Of a DNA stretch of 64,000 nt, positions 16,123 to 28,766 are shown in pieces. Within the stretch, counting starts at the first letter, position 1; each line of letters starts with the position of its first letter. The position numbers and the translations under genes were made by a program. The notes under the pieces were generated by a model. The model did no database searches, had not been told where the DNA came from, and saw nothing but the letters and a program-made list of their open reading frames with translations. Source of the stretch: Mameliella sp. MMSF_3455 (GTDB lineage: Bacteria > Pseudomonadota > Alphaproteobacteria > Rhodobacterales > Rhodobacteraceae); NCBI RefSeq assembly GCF_030733205.1, contig NZ_JASHJL010000011.1:79960-143959 (forward strand), in the 5' to 3' direction.

Positions 16123-16644
16123 ATGAAGGACATCAACCTCTTCCAACTGGGGTACGGTCTGGAGACAGGCGCCCAAGAGGAAGACACCACCCGGGGTCTG
16201 GCCCCCGCAAATGAATCCGTGATGCCGCGCGACGTCTTTGACGAAAACCGCGACGATCACTTCATCCGCCGCGACGGCAGCGTCTTTGCGGGCACCCACC
16301 TGATCATCGAAGTGGTCGACGGAGAGGGTCTCGACGACGAGGCGCGCATCCAGCAGGCCTTTCGCGACTGCGTGGACACCTGCGGCGCGACCCTGCTGCA
16401 CATCCACACGCACAAGTTCAGCCCCCAGGGCGTGAGCGGCGTGGCCGTGCTGGCCGAAAGCCATATCTCGGTCCACACATGGCCGGAAATCGGCTACGGC
16501 GCCTTCGACGTCTTCATGTGCGGCGATGCCGAACCGTGGAAGGCCGTCGATGTTTTGGGCCGCGCCTTCTCGACTGCCGACGTCCGCGTCAAGGAACTCA
16601 AGCGCGGCGAAGGCGTGGTTGCCGAGGCCGGCGTCGCCGCCTGA
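16123..16644 (+). CDS. speD: S-adenosylmethionine decarboxylase proenzyme
   Basis: A 173-residue pyruvoyl-dependent enzyme that makes decarboxylated SAM for spermidine synthesis. The self-cleavage site is the Glu-Ser bond in LAESHISVHTWPE, and Ser113 becomes the pyruvoyl group. Other typical parts are FAGTHLIIEV at the start of the core and GYGAFDVFMCGDA after the cleavage site. GAAGGAGG seven bases before the ATG is a near-perfect ribosome site. speE follows after a terminator-like hairpin, so the pair forms a spermidine unit with possible partial termination between them. Confidence 0.94.
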   Translation: MKDINLFQLGYGLETGAQEEDTTRGLAPANESVMPRDVFDENRDDHFIRRDGSVFAGTHLIIEVVDGEGLDDEARIQQAFRDCVDTCGATLLHIHTHKFSPQGVSGVAVLAESHISVHTWPEIGYGAFDVFMCGDAEPWKAVDVLGRAFSTADVRVKELKRGEGVVAEAGVAA

Positions 16645-16665
16645 CCAATCCGCGCAGATCGCGTC

Positions 16666-16692
16666 AAAGGGCGGCCCCTGCCGCCCTTTTTT
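16666..16692 (+). terminator. Terminator between speD and speE
   Basis: AAAGGGCGG and CCGCCCTTT form a stem around a six-base loop, followed by a run of T. It lies 20 bases after the speD stop and 70 bases before speE, so it may end the speD transcript or reduce readthrough into speE. Confidence 0.8.
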
Positions 16693-16762
16693 CATTGCCC
16701 CCGTCGAGGTGGCCGGACCGCCCGCTATCCTCGCGCCCGCATACCGCAAGGAGACCGACCCG

Positions 16763-17614
16763 ATGACCGACAAGACCTGGATGCGCGAAGCCCTGCACGG
16801 CCATTACGCCCAGAGCTTTACCGTCGATGAACTGCTCTACGACAGCGAGACCGACCACCAGCGCCTGCGCGTCTTCCAGAACGGCACCTTTGGCCGGATG
16901 CTGACGCTGGACGACGTGGTGCAGACCACCGAGGGCGACAATTTCATCTACCACGAGATGCTGACCCATGTCCCGATGCTCGCTCACGGCGCGGCGAAAC
17001 GGGTCTGCATCGTCGGCGGCGGCGATGGCGGTATGGCACGCGAGGTGCTGAAACATGCAGGTGTCGAACAGGTCACGATGGTCGAGATCGACGCCGGCGT
17101 GGTCGAGTTTTCCAAGCAGTACCTGCCGATGCTGTCCCAGGGCGCCTTCGACGACGACCGCCTTGACCTGGTGATCGCCGACGGGGCCGAGTTCATGAAG
17201 GTCACCCAGGGCGGCTACGACGTCATCATCGTCGACAGCACCGATCCCATCGGCCCCGGCGAGGTCCTGTTCACCGACACTTTCTACGGCCATGCCAAGC
17301 GCGCGCTGGCCCCTGGCGGCATCCTGGTAACCCAGAACGGCGTGCCCTTCCTGCAGGGCGAGGAACTGACCAACACCATGCGTGCCTTCCAGGCCCTTTT
17401 CACCGATGCCACCTGCTACATGGCCACCGTGCCGACCTACGCGGGCGGACCGATGGCCTTCGGCTGGGGCACCGATGGCCCGGCGCGCAGCGTGACGGTC
17501 AAGGACCTGACAGAGCGTTTCGCCACCGCCGGCATCGCCTGCGACTACTACACGCCAGAGGTGCACAAGGCCGCCTTTGCCCTGCCCGGCTACGTGTTGA
17601 AGCTTATGCCCTGA
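16763..17614 (+). CDS. speE: Spermidine synthase
   Basis: A 283-residue aminopropyltransferase that joins decarboxylated SAM to putrescine. The cofactor motif is RVCIVGGGDGGMAREVLKH, the acidic end of the next strand is VTMVEIDAGVVEFSKQY, and the substrate-side motif is YDVIIVDSTDPIGPGEVLF. The ATG at 16763 has AAGGAG ten bases upstream; in-frame ATGs within the 3' end of speD are rejected. It works directly after SpeD. Confidence 0.95.
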   Translation: MTDKTWMREALHGHYAQSFTVDELLYDSETDHQRLRVFQNGTFGRMLTLDDVVQTTEGDNFIYHEMLTHVPMLAHGAAKRVCIVGGGDGGMAREVLKHAGVEQVTMVEIDAGVVEFSKQYLPMLSQGAFDDDRLDLVIADGAEFMKVTQGGYDVIIVDSTDPIGPGEVLFTDTFYGHAKRALAPGGILVTQNGVPFLQGEELTNTMRAFQALFTDATCYMATVPTYAGGPMAFGWGTDGPARSVTVKDLTERFATAGIACDYYTPEVHKAAFALPGYVLKLMP

Positions 17615-17657
17615 CGGCGGAGCACGGGTGGAGGGCGGGGGTCACCCCGCCGCCCCC

Positions 17658-18080
17658 TCACCGCGCGGGCGGAATCGAATAGGTCAGCGAGGCATGGGCC
17701 AGCGGTTTGGCCTCGCCCTCGCTGAACAGAAGAACATCCGTCACCGACAGCGTACGTCCCAGTTTCAACACCCGCGCCTCGGCCAGCACATCGACCCCGG
17801 CGGCGGGTTTACGCATGAAGTCGATCGAACAATGCGTGGTGACGGTCAGCGCCTGCTTTCCGATTCGCGCCAGCGTCGCCACATAGGCCGCCACATCCGC
17901 CAGGCTGAACATCGCGGGACCGGACACCGTGCCCCCGGGCCGCAGGTGCCGCTCGTCGTTGAACAGGCGCATGACCAGCAGGTCCTCGTCCAGCCTGTCG
18001 ATCCCGAACATGCCATCCACCTGCGGAAAGACCTCCTCCAGGTAGTCACTCACCTCTGCGGCATTCAGTTTCAGCGTCAC
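17658..18080 (-). CDS. PaaI family thioesterase (hotdog fold)
   Basis: A 140-residue hotdog-fold acyl-CoA thioesterase. Diagnostic parts are LRPGGTVSGPAMFSLADVAAYVA, the helix of the fold, and TTHCSIDFMRKPAAG, the strand that lines the thioester pocket. Start GTG at 18080 has GGAGG seven bases upstream. It is divergent from the enoyl-CoA hydratase gene with only 54 bases between starts, and both act on acyl-CoAs, so a shared control region is likely. Confidence 0.85.
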   Translation of the reverse strand: MTLKLNAAEVSDYLEEVFPQVDGMFGIDRLDEDLLVMRLFNDERHLRPGGTVSGPAMFSLADVAAYVATLARIGKQALTVTTHCSIDFMRKPAAGVDVLAEARVLKLGRTLSVTDVLLFSEGEAKPLAHASLTYSIPPAR

Positions 18081-18134
18081 CGTCTTTCCTCCCGATCTGG
18101 CGGCAGCTAATCTGCCCCAAACGAGGAGGACAAG

Positions 18135-18923
18135 ATGCAAATCCTGGAACGTCACGACACGGACGGCATCGCGCATCTGCACATGAACGCCCCCGAACGG
18201 CTGAACGCCCTCTCGGACGAGATGCTGGCCGCGCTGCAATCCCAGATCGACGCGCTGGCCGAAGACCGCGAAACCCGCGTGGTCGTGATTTCGGGCGCGG
18301 GCAAGGCCTTTTGCGCCGGGCATGACCTGAAGCAGATGCAGGCCGGACGCCAGGCCGAGGATGGCGGCCGCGGCTACTTCGCCGATCTGTTTGCCCGCTG
18401 CACCAGCGTCATGACCGGGCTGACCCGCCTGCCCCAGCCGGTGATTGCCCAGGTGCATGGCATCGCCACCGCCGCCGGCTGCCAGTTGGTCGCCTCCTGC
18501 GACATGGCCGTGGCGGCCGAGGGCACGCGCTTTGGCGTCAACGGGGTGAACATCGGGTTGTTCTGCTCGACGCCAATGGTGGCGCTGACGCGCAATGTCC
18601 ACCGCAAGAAGGCCTTCGAGATGCTGACTACGGGACGTTTCCTGTCAGCCGATGAGGCCGAGGCCGCGGGCCTCGTGAACAAGGTCGTGCCCCCTGACCA
18701 GCTGGACACCGCGACGCGCGACCTGGCCGAGACCGTGGCCGCCAAGCTGACGGCGGCGGTGAAAATCGGCAAGGGCACCTTCTACGAACAGATCACGATG
18801 GACCTCGACGCGGCCTATGCCCACGCCGGTCAGGTCATGGTCGAGAACATGCTGTGGCGCGACACCGACGAGGGGATCTCGGCCTTTCTGGAAAAACGTC
18901 CGCCCGACTGGCAGAAGGGTTAA
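18135..18923 (+). CDS. Enoyl-CoA hydratase/isomerase family protein
   Basis: A 262-residue crotonase-fold enzyme. The oxyanion-hole segments are SGAGKAFCAGHDLKQM and VHGIATAAGCQLVASCDM, and the trimer face includes the KKAFEMLTTGRFLSADEAEAAGLVNKVV segment in two parts. At the usual catalytic Glu positions the sequence reads AAGCQLVAS and GLFCSTPMVAL, lacking the paired Glu of classical hydratases. That places it with ECHDC3-like members of uncertain reaction. GAGGA lies upstream of the ATG. Confidence 0.87.
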   Translation: MQILERHDTDGIAHLHMNAPERLNALSDEMLAALQSQIDALAEDRETRVVVISGAGKAFCAGHDLKQMQAGRQAEDGGRGYFADLFARCTSVMTGLTRLPQPVIAQVHGIATAAGCQLVASCDMAVAAEGTRFGVNGVNIGLFCSTPMVALTRNVHRKKAFEMLTTGRFLSADEAEAAGLVNKVVPPDQLDTATRDLAETVAAKLTAAVKIGKGTFYEQITMDLDAAYAHAGQVMVENMLWRDTDEGISAFLEKRPPDWQKG

Positions 18924-18935
18924 GGCTTTCTGACT

Positions 18936-18996
18936 CGTTTGTACAAAACGTCGGAATCGGCGTACGTTTCGTACAAAACGTACAAAACGTACAAAC
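18936..18996. repeat. Clustered GTACAAAACG repeats upstream of trmFO
   Basis: Between the hydratase and trmFO the decamer GTACAAAACG occurs at 18941, 18971 and 18980, with a shortened copy GTACAAAC at 18989 and an inverted copy CGTTTCGTAC at 18965. They form the near-palindrome ACGTTTCGTACAAAACGT (18964-18981) plus head-to-tail copies at a 9-base step. A second near-palindrome is CGTTTGTACAAAACG (18936-18950). The position about 50 bases before trmFO suggests a multi-site operator. Confidence 0.5.
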
Positions 18997-19043
18997 TCCG
19001 AAGGGGTCTTGGCAGCGGCGCTGTCCTGGCCTAGATGCGCGCC

Positions 19044-20408
19044 ATGACACAGGAATTGCATATCGTCGGCGGCGGAATGGCCGGATCCGAGGCGGCCTGG
19101 CAGGCCGCCAACATGGGCGTGAAAGTGGTGCTTCACGAGATGCGCCCGGAGGTGAAGACCTTCGCGCATCAGACTGGAAACCTTGGAGAAATGGTCTGCT
19201 CCAACTCCTTCCGGTCGGATGATCACGAACAGAATGCCGTGGGCCTTTTGCATTGGGAGATGCTGCAGGCCGGCGGATTGATCATGGCCACGGCCTATGA
19301 CCGGCGCCTGCCCGCAGGTGGCGCCCTGGCCGTGGACCGCGAAGGTTTTGCCGAGAGCGTCACCGCCGCCTTGCAAGACCACACCAACATACTGATTTCA
19401 TACGAAGAAATCGACACGCTTCCGGACGAGGGCCAGTGGATCTTTGCCACCGGGCCGTTGACTTCCCCCGCCTTGGGCGAAGCGATCCAGCGCGAGACCG
19501 GCTCTGACCGGCTGGCCTTCTTCGACGCGATCGCGCCGATTGTTTATGCAGAAAGCATAGATATGTCAGTGGCTTGGCGGCAATCCCGTTATGACAAGGG
19601 CGAGACGGAGGAAGAGCGCAAGGCCTACCTCAACTGCCCGATGACCAGGGATCAGTACGAAGCTTTCATCGACGCCCTTCTGGTGGCGGACAAGACCGAA
19701 TTTCATGAAGGCGAAACAGCAGGTTACTTCGACGGCTGCCTGCCGATCGAGGTCATGGCCGAACGCGGACGAGAGACCCTGCGCCATGGGCCGATGAAAC
19801 CCATCGGTCTGACCAATGCGCACAAGCCCGAGGAAAAACCCTATGCCGTCGTGCAGTTGCGCCGCGACAATGCCCTGGGCACGCTCTACAATATCGTCGG
19901 CTTTCAAACAAAGATGAAGTATGGCGCGCAAGCCTCTGTTTTCAAAATGATTCAAGGGCTGGAGAATGCCAGTTTCGCGCGTCTCGGCGGGATCCACCGG
20001 AACACCTTCCTGAACAGCCCGACCCTGCTGGACGAACAGATGCGGCTGCGGTCCAAGCCGAACATCCGCTTCGCCGGCCAGGTCACCGGCGTCGAGGGTT
20101 ACGTGGAATCGGCGGCCATGGGGCTGATCGCCGGGCGCATGGCGGCCTCGGAAATCCTTGGAAAGACAATGCCTTCCGTGCCGCAGGACAGCGCTCATGG
20201 CGCGCTGATCCACCACATCACGGGCGGCGCCGAGGCCAAGACCTTTCAGCCGATGAACGTCAACTTCGGTCTGTTCCGCCCCCTCGAAGGTCTGCGCGGT
20301 GGCCGCAAGGGACGTCGGGAACGCTACAAGGGCTACACCGACCGTGCCAAGGAGGTCTGGAGCGCATGGCTCGCCGAACAGGGGGTTGACGACCAGGCCG
20401 CAGAGTAG
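19044..20408 (+). CDS. trmFO: tRNA (uracil-5-)-methyltransferase, folate/FAD-dependent
   Basis: A 454-residue flavoenzyme that methylates U54 of tRNA using methylene-tetrahydrofolate. It has the FAD Rossmann motif [16 protein letters not shown], the segment [17 protein letters not shown] with the conserved catalytic Cys, and the C-terminal [14 protein letters not shown] and [12 protein letters not shown] regions. ATG at 19044 gives the normal N-terminus; another ATG at 19035 would add three residues. No strong ribosome site is seen. Repeated GTACAAAACG motifs lie in its upstream region. The methyltransferase gene follows after 12 bases. Confidence 0.95.
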   Translation: MTQELHIVGGGMAGSEAAWQAANMGVKVVLHEMRPEVKTFAHQTGNLGEMVCSNSFRSDDHEQNAVGLLHWEMLQAGGLIMATAYDRRLPAGGALAVDREGFAESVTAALQDHTNILISYEEIDTLPDEGQWIFATGPLTSPALGEAIQRETGSDRLAFFDAIAPIVYAESIDMSVAWRQSRYDKGETEEERKAYLNCPMTRDQYEAFIDALLVADKTEFHEGETAGYFDGCLPIEVMAERGRETLRHGPMKPIGLTNAHKPEEKPYAVVQLRRDNALGTLYNIVGFQTKMKYGAQASVFKMIQGLENASFARLGGIHRNTFLNSPTLLDEQMRLRSKPNIRFAGQVTGVEGYVESAAMGLIAGRMAASEILGKTMPSVPQDSAHGALIHHITGGAEAKTFQPMNVNFGLFRPLEGLRGGRKGRRERYKGYTDRAKEVWSAWLAEQGVDDQAAE

Positions 20409-20420
20409 AACCCTGTCTGC

Positions 20421-21026
20421 ATGAGCGATCCCTATTTCGACAAGGTCTACAAGGCCCGCACAGACGAAGAGACCCGGGAACTTTATGACGCCTGGGCAAA
20501 GACTTACGACGCAGCGGTCGCGGGCGAAGGCTATGCCACCCCACGCCGCTGCGCCGAGGCTCTGCACACGTTCATGCCGGATCTGACCGCCCCGATCCTT
20601 GATTTCGGCTGTGGCACCGGCCTGTCGGGACTGGCATTGCGACTGGCCGGATTCACGACCATCGACGGGGTCGACCTGTCGCCCGGCATGTTGGAACTGG
20701 CACAAGAGCGCCAGACGTACCGCAACCTGACCCCGATCGGCACGGACGACCCTCTGCCCGGCGGCTATGCCGCAATCGCCGCCATCGGTGTCATCGGTGC
20801 AGGGGCCGCGCCCCTTGGCGCGCTTGAACGCATCTTTGACGCCTTGGAACCGGGTGCGAAATGCGTCTTTTCCTTCAACGATCATACGCTTGAGGATCCG
20901 GCTTTCGAAGCCCTGGTGGAACGCCGCGTGGCCGACGGGAGCCTGACGCAACTCTTCCGCGAGCACGGCCCGCACCTGCCCGGAAAAAACATTGAATCAA
21001 CCGTATATGTTGTTGAAAAGAAGTGA
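20421..21026 (+). CDS. Class I SAM-dependent methyltransferase
   Basis: A 201-residue Rossmann-fold methyltransferase. Motif I is APILDFGCGTGLSGLALRLAG and the acidic residue after strand 2 is in IDGVDLSPGMLELAQER. The substrate is not identifiable. It lies 12 bases after trmFO and its stop overlaps the gluQ start (GTGA), so it sits in the middle of a trmFO-methyltransferase-gluQ unit in which both flanking genes modify tRNA. That context makes a tRNA or small-molecule role possible but does not prove it. Confidence 0.85.
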   Translation: MSDPYFDKVYKARTDEETRELYDAWAKTYDAAVAGEGYATPRRCAEALHTFMPDLTAPILDFGCGTGLSGLALRLAGFTTIDGVDLSPGMLELAQERQTYRNLTPIGTDDPLPGGYAAIAAIGVIGAGAAPLGALERIFDALEPGAKCVFSFNDHTLEDPAFEALVERRVADGSLTQLFREHGPHLPGKNIESTVYVVEKK

Positions 21027-21901
21027 TATACACTACACGCTTTGCGCCGTCCCCGACCGGTCCGCTGCATCTGGGACATGCCTATTCGGCGCTGCTGGCG
21101 CATGATCTGGCGCGCGCAGCAGCCGGGCGATTCCTGTTGCGGATCGAGGACATTGACCACACTCGCTCTCGCCCGGAATGGGAACGTCAAATCCTGGACG
21201 ACCTGACATGGCTCGGGGTCACCTGGGATGCCCCGCCGATGCGCCAATCCGACCGCACGCAGGCCTATGAAGTCGCGCTGCAAGACCTGTGGTCGCGCGG
21301 CCTGCTCTACGGCTGCAGTTGTACGCGTCGCGACATCACCGCCGCCGTTGCCGCTCCGCAGGAAGGCGCCGAAGTGCCTCATGGGCCGGATGGCGTGGTC
21401 TACCCCGGCACCTGCCGACACCGCTATCCGCGCGACACCGCGAAGCCACCCGACGGGATGGCGCTGAGATTGGACATGGCCGCCGCACTGGCGACCTTGA
21501 AAACACCGCTGGCGGACTTCGTTGAAACCGGTCCCGACGGCGGCACGCCGGGCCGCAGGATCACCGTCTCCGGCGCGGACCTAGCATCAGGAGTGGGTGA
21601 TATCGTTTTGTCCCGAAAAGATTTTCTTGGATCATACCATCTATCGGTGGTGTTGGATGACGCCGCACAGGACGTCACCCATGTGATCCGGGGTAAGGAT
21701 CTTAACGACGCAACGCAGATCCACGTTCTATTGCAGGCGCTTCTGCGATTGGAGACGCCTGTCTACCTGCATCACCGCCTGATCCGCGATGAAAACGGTC
21801 GACGCCTCGCCAAGCGCGACGACGCCCGTGCCATCGCCACATATCGCGCCGAGGGCCGGACCCCTCGGGAACTTCGAGAAATGGTCGGCCTGACCGCGTA
21901 A
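21023..21901 (+). CDS. gluQ: Glutamyl-Q tRNA(Asp) synthetase
   Basis: A 292-residue paralogue of the catalytic half of glutamyl-tRNA synthetase that attaches glutamate to queuosine in tRNA-Asp. It has the HIGH-type motif APSPTGPLHLGHAYSAL, zinc-site residues in LLYGCSCTRRD with YPGTCRHRYP, and the KMSKS-equivalent GRRLAKRDDAR. It lacks the anticodon-binding domain of full GltX. The GTG start at 21023 overlaps the stop codon of the methyltransferase gene. It faces hisI with only four bases between stop codons. Confidence 0.92.
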   Translation: MIYTTRFAPSPTGPLHLGHAYSALLAHDLARAAAGRFLLRIEDIDHTRSRPEWERQILDDLTWLGVTWDAPPMRQSDRTQAYEVALQDLWSRGLLYGCSCTRRDITAAVAAPQEGAEVPHGPDGVVYPGTCRHRYPRDTAKPPDGMALRLDMAAALATLKTPLADFVETGPDGGTPGRRITVSGADLASGVGDIVLSRKDFLGSYHLSVVLDDAAQDVTHVIRGKDLNDATQIHVLLQALLRLETPVYLHHRLIRDENGRRLAKRDDARAIATYRAEGRTPRELREMVGLTA

Positions 21902-21905
21902 TCTC

Positions 21906-22268
21906 TTACCCGGTCATCGGCTTCATCAATTCCACTTCGTCGCCGTCGCGCAGCGCAGTGTAGAAACAACTGCGCCGGTTGGTATGGCAGGCCGGACCCG
22001 TCTGCCGCACCAGGGCCAAAAGGCAATCCCGGTCACAATCCACCCGCAGGTCGACCAGTTCCTGGATGTGCCCCGAACTTTCTCCCTTGATCCAGAAAGC
22101 CTGCCGCGACCGCGACCAATAGGTCACGCGGCCCGATTCCAGCGTTCTGGCCACGGCCTCGGCATTCATCCAGGCCATCATCAGCACCTCGCCCCCCTCG
22201 GCGTCCTGCGCAATGCAGGGGATCAGGCCGCGATCATCATACTTTAGTGTGGAGGTGTCGAAAGCCAT
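21906..22268 (-). CDS. hisI: Phosphoribosyl-AMP cyclohydrolase
   Basis: A 120-residue HisI enzyme that opens the adenine ring of PR-AMP in histidine synthesis. Zinc and catalytic residues appear in DLRVDCDRDCLLALV and TGPACHTNRRSCFY, and MMAWMNAEA and TYWSRSRQAFW are typical. ATG at 22268 gives the usual MAFDTSTLKYDD start; an upstream ATG at 22286 would add six residues. It is a stand-alone gene, not fused to HisE, and is divergent from the Fe-S scaffold gene. Confidence 0.95.
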   Translation of the reverse strand: MAFDTSTLKYDDRGLIPCIAQDAEGGEVLMMAWMNAEAVARTLESGRVTYWSRSRQAFWIKGESSGHIQELVDLRVDCDRDCLLALVRQTGPACHTNRRSCFYTALRDGDEVELMKPMTG

Positions 22269-22334
22269 TGGAAAAACCTTTTGCATCGGGGACCGTGCCG
22301 CCTATGTATGTGAGACCTGCAGCAGGAGAAAGCC

Positions 22335-22787
22335 ATGAGCGGCGAAACCGACCTGATCAAGCTCTATTCCGGTCGCATCCTCGAACTAGCGGCGGAGATT
22401 CCGCATAATTCCCGGCTCGAGGATCCGCAGGTCAGCGTCAAGAAGCGCTCGCCGCTGTGCGGTTCGACCGTGACTGTCGATCTGACCATGAAGGACGGCA
22501 AGGTTGCCGACTTTGGCCAGGACGTGAAGGCCTGCGCGCTTGGCCAGGCAGCGGCATCCGTCGTCGGCGGCGCCATCATCGGGCGCACACCGGAGGAAAT
22601 TCAGGCCGCCCGCGATTCCCTGCGCGCCATGTTGAAAGAGGACGGCCCGACACCACCCGCACCTTTCGACGGGCTGGAGGTGTTGCGCCCGGCAGCCGCC
22701 TACAAGAACCGGCATGCCTCGATCATGCTGGCGCTTGACGCGGCCAGCCAAGCAGTCGAGGAAGCGCGGGACTCGCAGTCCGCCTGA
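22335..22787 (+). CDS. Iron-sulfur cluster scaffold-like protein (IscU/SufU fold)
   Basis: A 150-residue member of the NifU-N/IscU superfamily. Two scaffold Cys regions are present, KRSPLCGSTVTVD and VKACALGQAAAS. The third ligand Cys usually found in the C-terminal helix (as in RIKCATL of SufU) is replaced: the matching stretch reads KNRHASIMLAL, with Ala. This suggests a cluster carrier or sulfur-handling paralogue instead of a classical scaffold. A gene of this type sits beside hisI in many relatives by my recollection. The ATG at 22335 has an AGGAGAAAG ribosome site. Confidence 0.8.
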   Translation: MSGETDLIKLYSGRILELAAEIPHNSRLEDPQVSVKKRSPLCGSTVTVDLTMKDGKVADFGQDVKACALGQAAASVVGGAIIGRTPEEIQAARDSLRAMLKEDGPTPPAPFDGLEVLRPAAAYKNRHASIMLALDAASQAVEEARDSQSA

Positions 22788-22812
22788 CTGGCTCAAGCCA
22801 CTATCCCGAAAA

Positions 22813-22851
22813 GAAAAAAGCCGCCGCACTCCGGGACAAGGAGGCGGCGGC
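22813..22851 (-). terminator. Terminator for the small SOS-linked gene
   Basis: Read leftward, GCCGCCGC pairs with GCGGCGGC (22851-22844 with 22827-22820) and the stem is followed by TTTTTTCTTTTC. It lies about 130 bases after the stop of the 40-residue gene and implies a long 3' untranslated region. It has no T-run in the rightward direction. Confidence 0.8.
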
Positions 22852-22982
22852 AAGGAGCGTGTTGATCCATAGGAAACCTTGGTCGTGACCGGTTACAGGC
22901 AGGCGAACCGATCTGGGGACAGGCGGCACATCCGGACAGGCGATGTGCGTTTGACCAGGGCTACAGACACGCAGGCAGAAAC

Positions 22983-23105
22983 TCAGAAAACGGACGGCAG
23001 GTGCAGCGCACCGATGAAGATCACCGCCAAGGCAACGGCGCCGAGGGCATCCTGCCAGAGCGTATCGTGCTGGCGGTTCAGGACGGTCTTGACGGTGTCG
23101 ATCAT
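22983..23105 (-). CDS. 40-residue single-span membrane protein, probably SOS-regulated
   Basis: A 40-residue protein starting MIDTVKTVLNRQHDTLWQD followed by one strongly hydrophobic span, ALGAVALAVIFIGALHL, and a short end PSVF. TGGAGCC just before the ATG at 23105 is a good ribosome site. A perfect alphaproteobacterial LexA box lies 62-76 bases upstream of the start, so DNA damage should induce it. In Caulobacter the SOS protein SidA is a comparably small one-span protein that blocks division, and in E. coli TisB is a small SOS membrane toxin. I see no sequence identity to either, so a similar role is inference. Similar small proteins seem to occur in other roseobacters. Confidence 0.7.
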   Translation of the reverse strand: MIDTVKTVLNRQHDTLWQDALGAVALAVIFIGALHLPSVF

Positions 23106-23166
23106 GGCTCGGCTCCAGTGTTCCGTTTGTTGACCCTTTGTTCTCATATTCTTAACGACCTGTAAA

Positions 23167-23181
23167 GAACTTAATGAGAAC
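23167..23181 (-). promoter_or_regulatory. LexA (SOS) box, alphaproteobacterial type
   Basis: GAAC-TTAATGA-GAAC on the plus strand (GTTC-N7-GTTC on the minus strand) is an exact match to the direct-repeat SOS operator known from Rhodobacter and other alphaproteobacteria. A further GAAC follows at 23188. It lies upstream of the 40-residue gene transcribed leftward; the other neighbour, recG, ends here, so the small gene is the only target. Confidence 0.75.
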
Positions 23182-23275
23182 ATTTGGGAACAAATTGTGA
23201 GGCCCACTGGAAATGCGCTCTCCCCGGCGATCGTAGCCATGCAGGTCCGGGTCCCCCCGGGTTGGCCGCATGATG

Positions 23276-27630
<4,355 letters not shown>

Positions 27631-27676
27631 TCACCTGCCCGAAGTGATAGGCGGGGTCAGGGACAAGGTCCAGCCA

Positions 27677-28393
27677 TCACCCGTTCGCTGCGATCGCCTT
27701 GGGTTCTTCCTGCGTGGGTTCAGGATCACGCAGGACGTAACCACGGCCCCAGACGGTCTCGATATAGTTGTCGTCGCCCGTAGCCTCGGACAGCTTTTTG
27801 CGCAATTTGCAGATGAACACGTCGATGATTTTCAGCTCCGGTTCATCCATGCCGCCATACAGGTGATTAAGGAACATCTCCTTGGTCAGCGTCGTCCCTT
27901 TGCGCAAGGAGAGCAGTTCCAGCATCTGGTATTCCTTGCCGGTCAGATGCACGGGCTTGCCCGCGACCTCGACCGTCTTTGCATCGAGGTTGACCGAAAT
28001 CTTGCCGGTCCGGATGATCGACTGCGAGTGGCCCTTGGAGCGGCGGATGATCGCGTGGATACGCGCCACCAGTTCGTCCCGGTGGAAAGGCTTTGTCATG
28101 TAGTCGTCGGCGCCGAAACCGAAGCCCTTGATCTTGGACTGCGTATCGTCCTCGCCCGTCAGGATCAGGATCGGCGTGTCGATCCGCGCGACGCGCAGCT
28201 GGCGCAGAACCTCATGCCCGTTCATGTCCGGCAGGTTGAGGTCCAGTAGGATCAGGTCGTAGTCATAGAGCTTTGCCAGGTCGATCCCCTCTTCGCCCAT
28301 GTCGGTCGAATAGACGTTGAGATTTGCATGGCTCAGCATCAGTTCGATACTTTTCGAGGTGGTGGGATCGTCTTCTACCAGCAAGATACGCAT
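27677..28393 (-). CDS. ctrA: Cell cycle response regulator CtrA
   Basis: A 238-residue OmpR-type response regulator. The receiver starts [20 protein letters not shown] with phosphoacceptor Asp51 ([13 protein letters not shown]) and Lys in [13 protein letters not shown]. The winged-helix output domain includes [37 protein letters not shown], split over two helices, and is close to the Caulobacter protein. In roseobacters CtrA controls motility, gene transfer agents and related traits more than viability. ATG at 28393 gives the canonical start. A TTAA-N7-TTAC site lies upstream and sciP is the next gene upstream on the same strand. Confidence 0.96.
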   Translation of the reverse strand: MRILLVEDDPTTSKSIELMLSHANLNVYSTDMGEEGIDLAKLYDYDLILLDLNLPDMNGHEVLRQLRVARIDTPILILTGEDDTQSKIKGFGFGADDYMTKPFHRDELVARIHAIIRRSKGHSQSIIRTGKISVNLDAKTVEVAGKPVHLTGKEYQMLELLSLRKGTTLTKEMFLNHLYGGMDEPELKIIDVFICKLRKKLSEATGDDNYIETVWGRGYVLRDPEPTQEEPKAIAANG

Positions 28394-28445
28394 TTGGGTC
28401 TCCGGGCAATGTCTTAAGGTTGTACCCATGTTTCAGCGAAAAAGG

Positions 28446-28460
28446 TTAACGCCCTGTTAC
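28446..28460. promoter_or_regulatory. Candidate CtrA box upstream of ctrA
   Basis: TTAA-CGCCCTG-TTAC matches the CtrA consensus TTAA-N7-TTAA with one mismatch. It lies about 53-67 bases upstream of the ctrA start, in the gap after sciP. Autoregulation of ctrA is known in Caulobacter. A weaker candidate upstream of sciP, with one mismatch in a half site (TTCA-N7-TTAA on the minus strand), is near 28814-28828. Confidence 0.45.
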
Positions 28461-28487
28461 CATAACCAGAAGGATCCAGTTTTCAAC

Positions 28488-28766
28488 TCACGGTTGACGA
28501 TATTTCTGCACACGGGTGACTTTCAGGGCGTCCTCGCCGTGTTCGGTCGCGGCCTTCACCCACTCCATCAATTCCTCGTCGCTGAGATTGTAGTGATCCT
28601 TGGCCTGTTCCTGGCTGATCAGGCCGAAGGTCACTGCCTTGACCACCGCCGCCTTGCGAGAGGCGACCCAGCGGCGGGTTTCCTGGGGCGGAAGGTCGGC
28701 ACGAGTCATCGTGCTGCCATCGGGAAGCTTCACTGCGCGCGGACCATCGATCTTTTTAAGGTACAT
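28488..28766 (-). CDS. sciP: CtrA inhibitor SciP (DUF1153 family)
   Basis: A 92-residue helix-turn-helix protein of the DUF1153 family. The sequence from GPRAVKLPDGSTMTRADLP through RRWVASRKAAVVKAV to EDALKVTRVQKYR matches the SciP pattern. In Caulobacter SciP binds CtrA and blocks it from recruiting RNA polymerase in early phases of the cell cycle. ATG at 28766 has GGAG twelve bases upstream. Its place directly upstream of ctrA on the same strand puts target and inhibitor together, unlike in Caulobacter where they are apart. Confidence 0.88.
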   Translation of the reverse strand: MYLKKIDGPRAVKLPDGSTMTRADLPPQETRRWVASRKAAVVKAVTFGLISQEQAKDHYNLSDEELMEWVKAATEHGEDALKVTRVQKYRQP

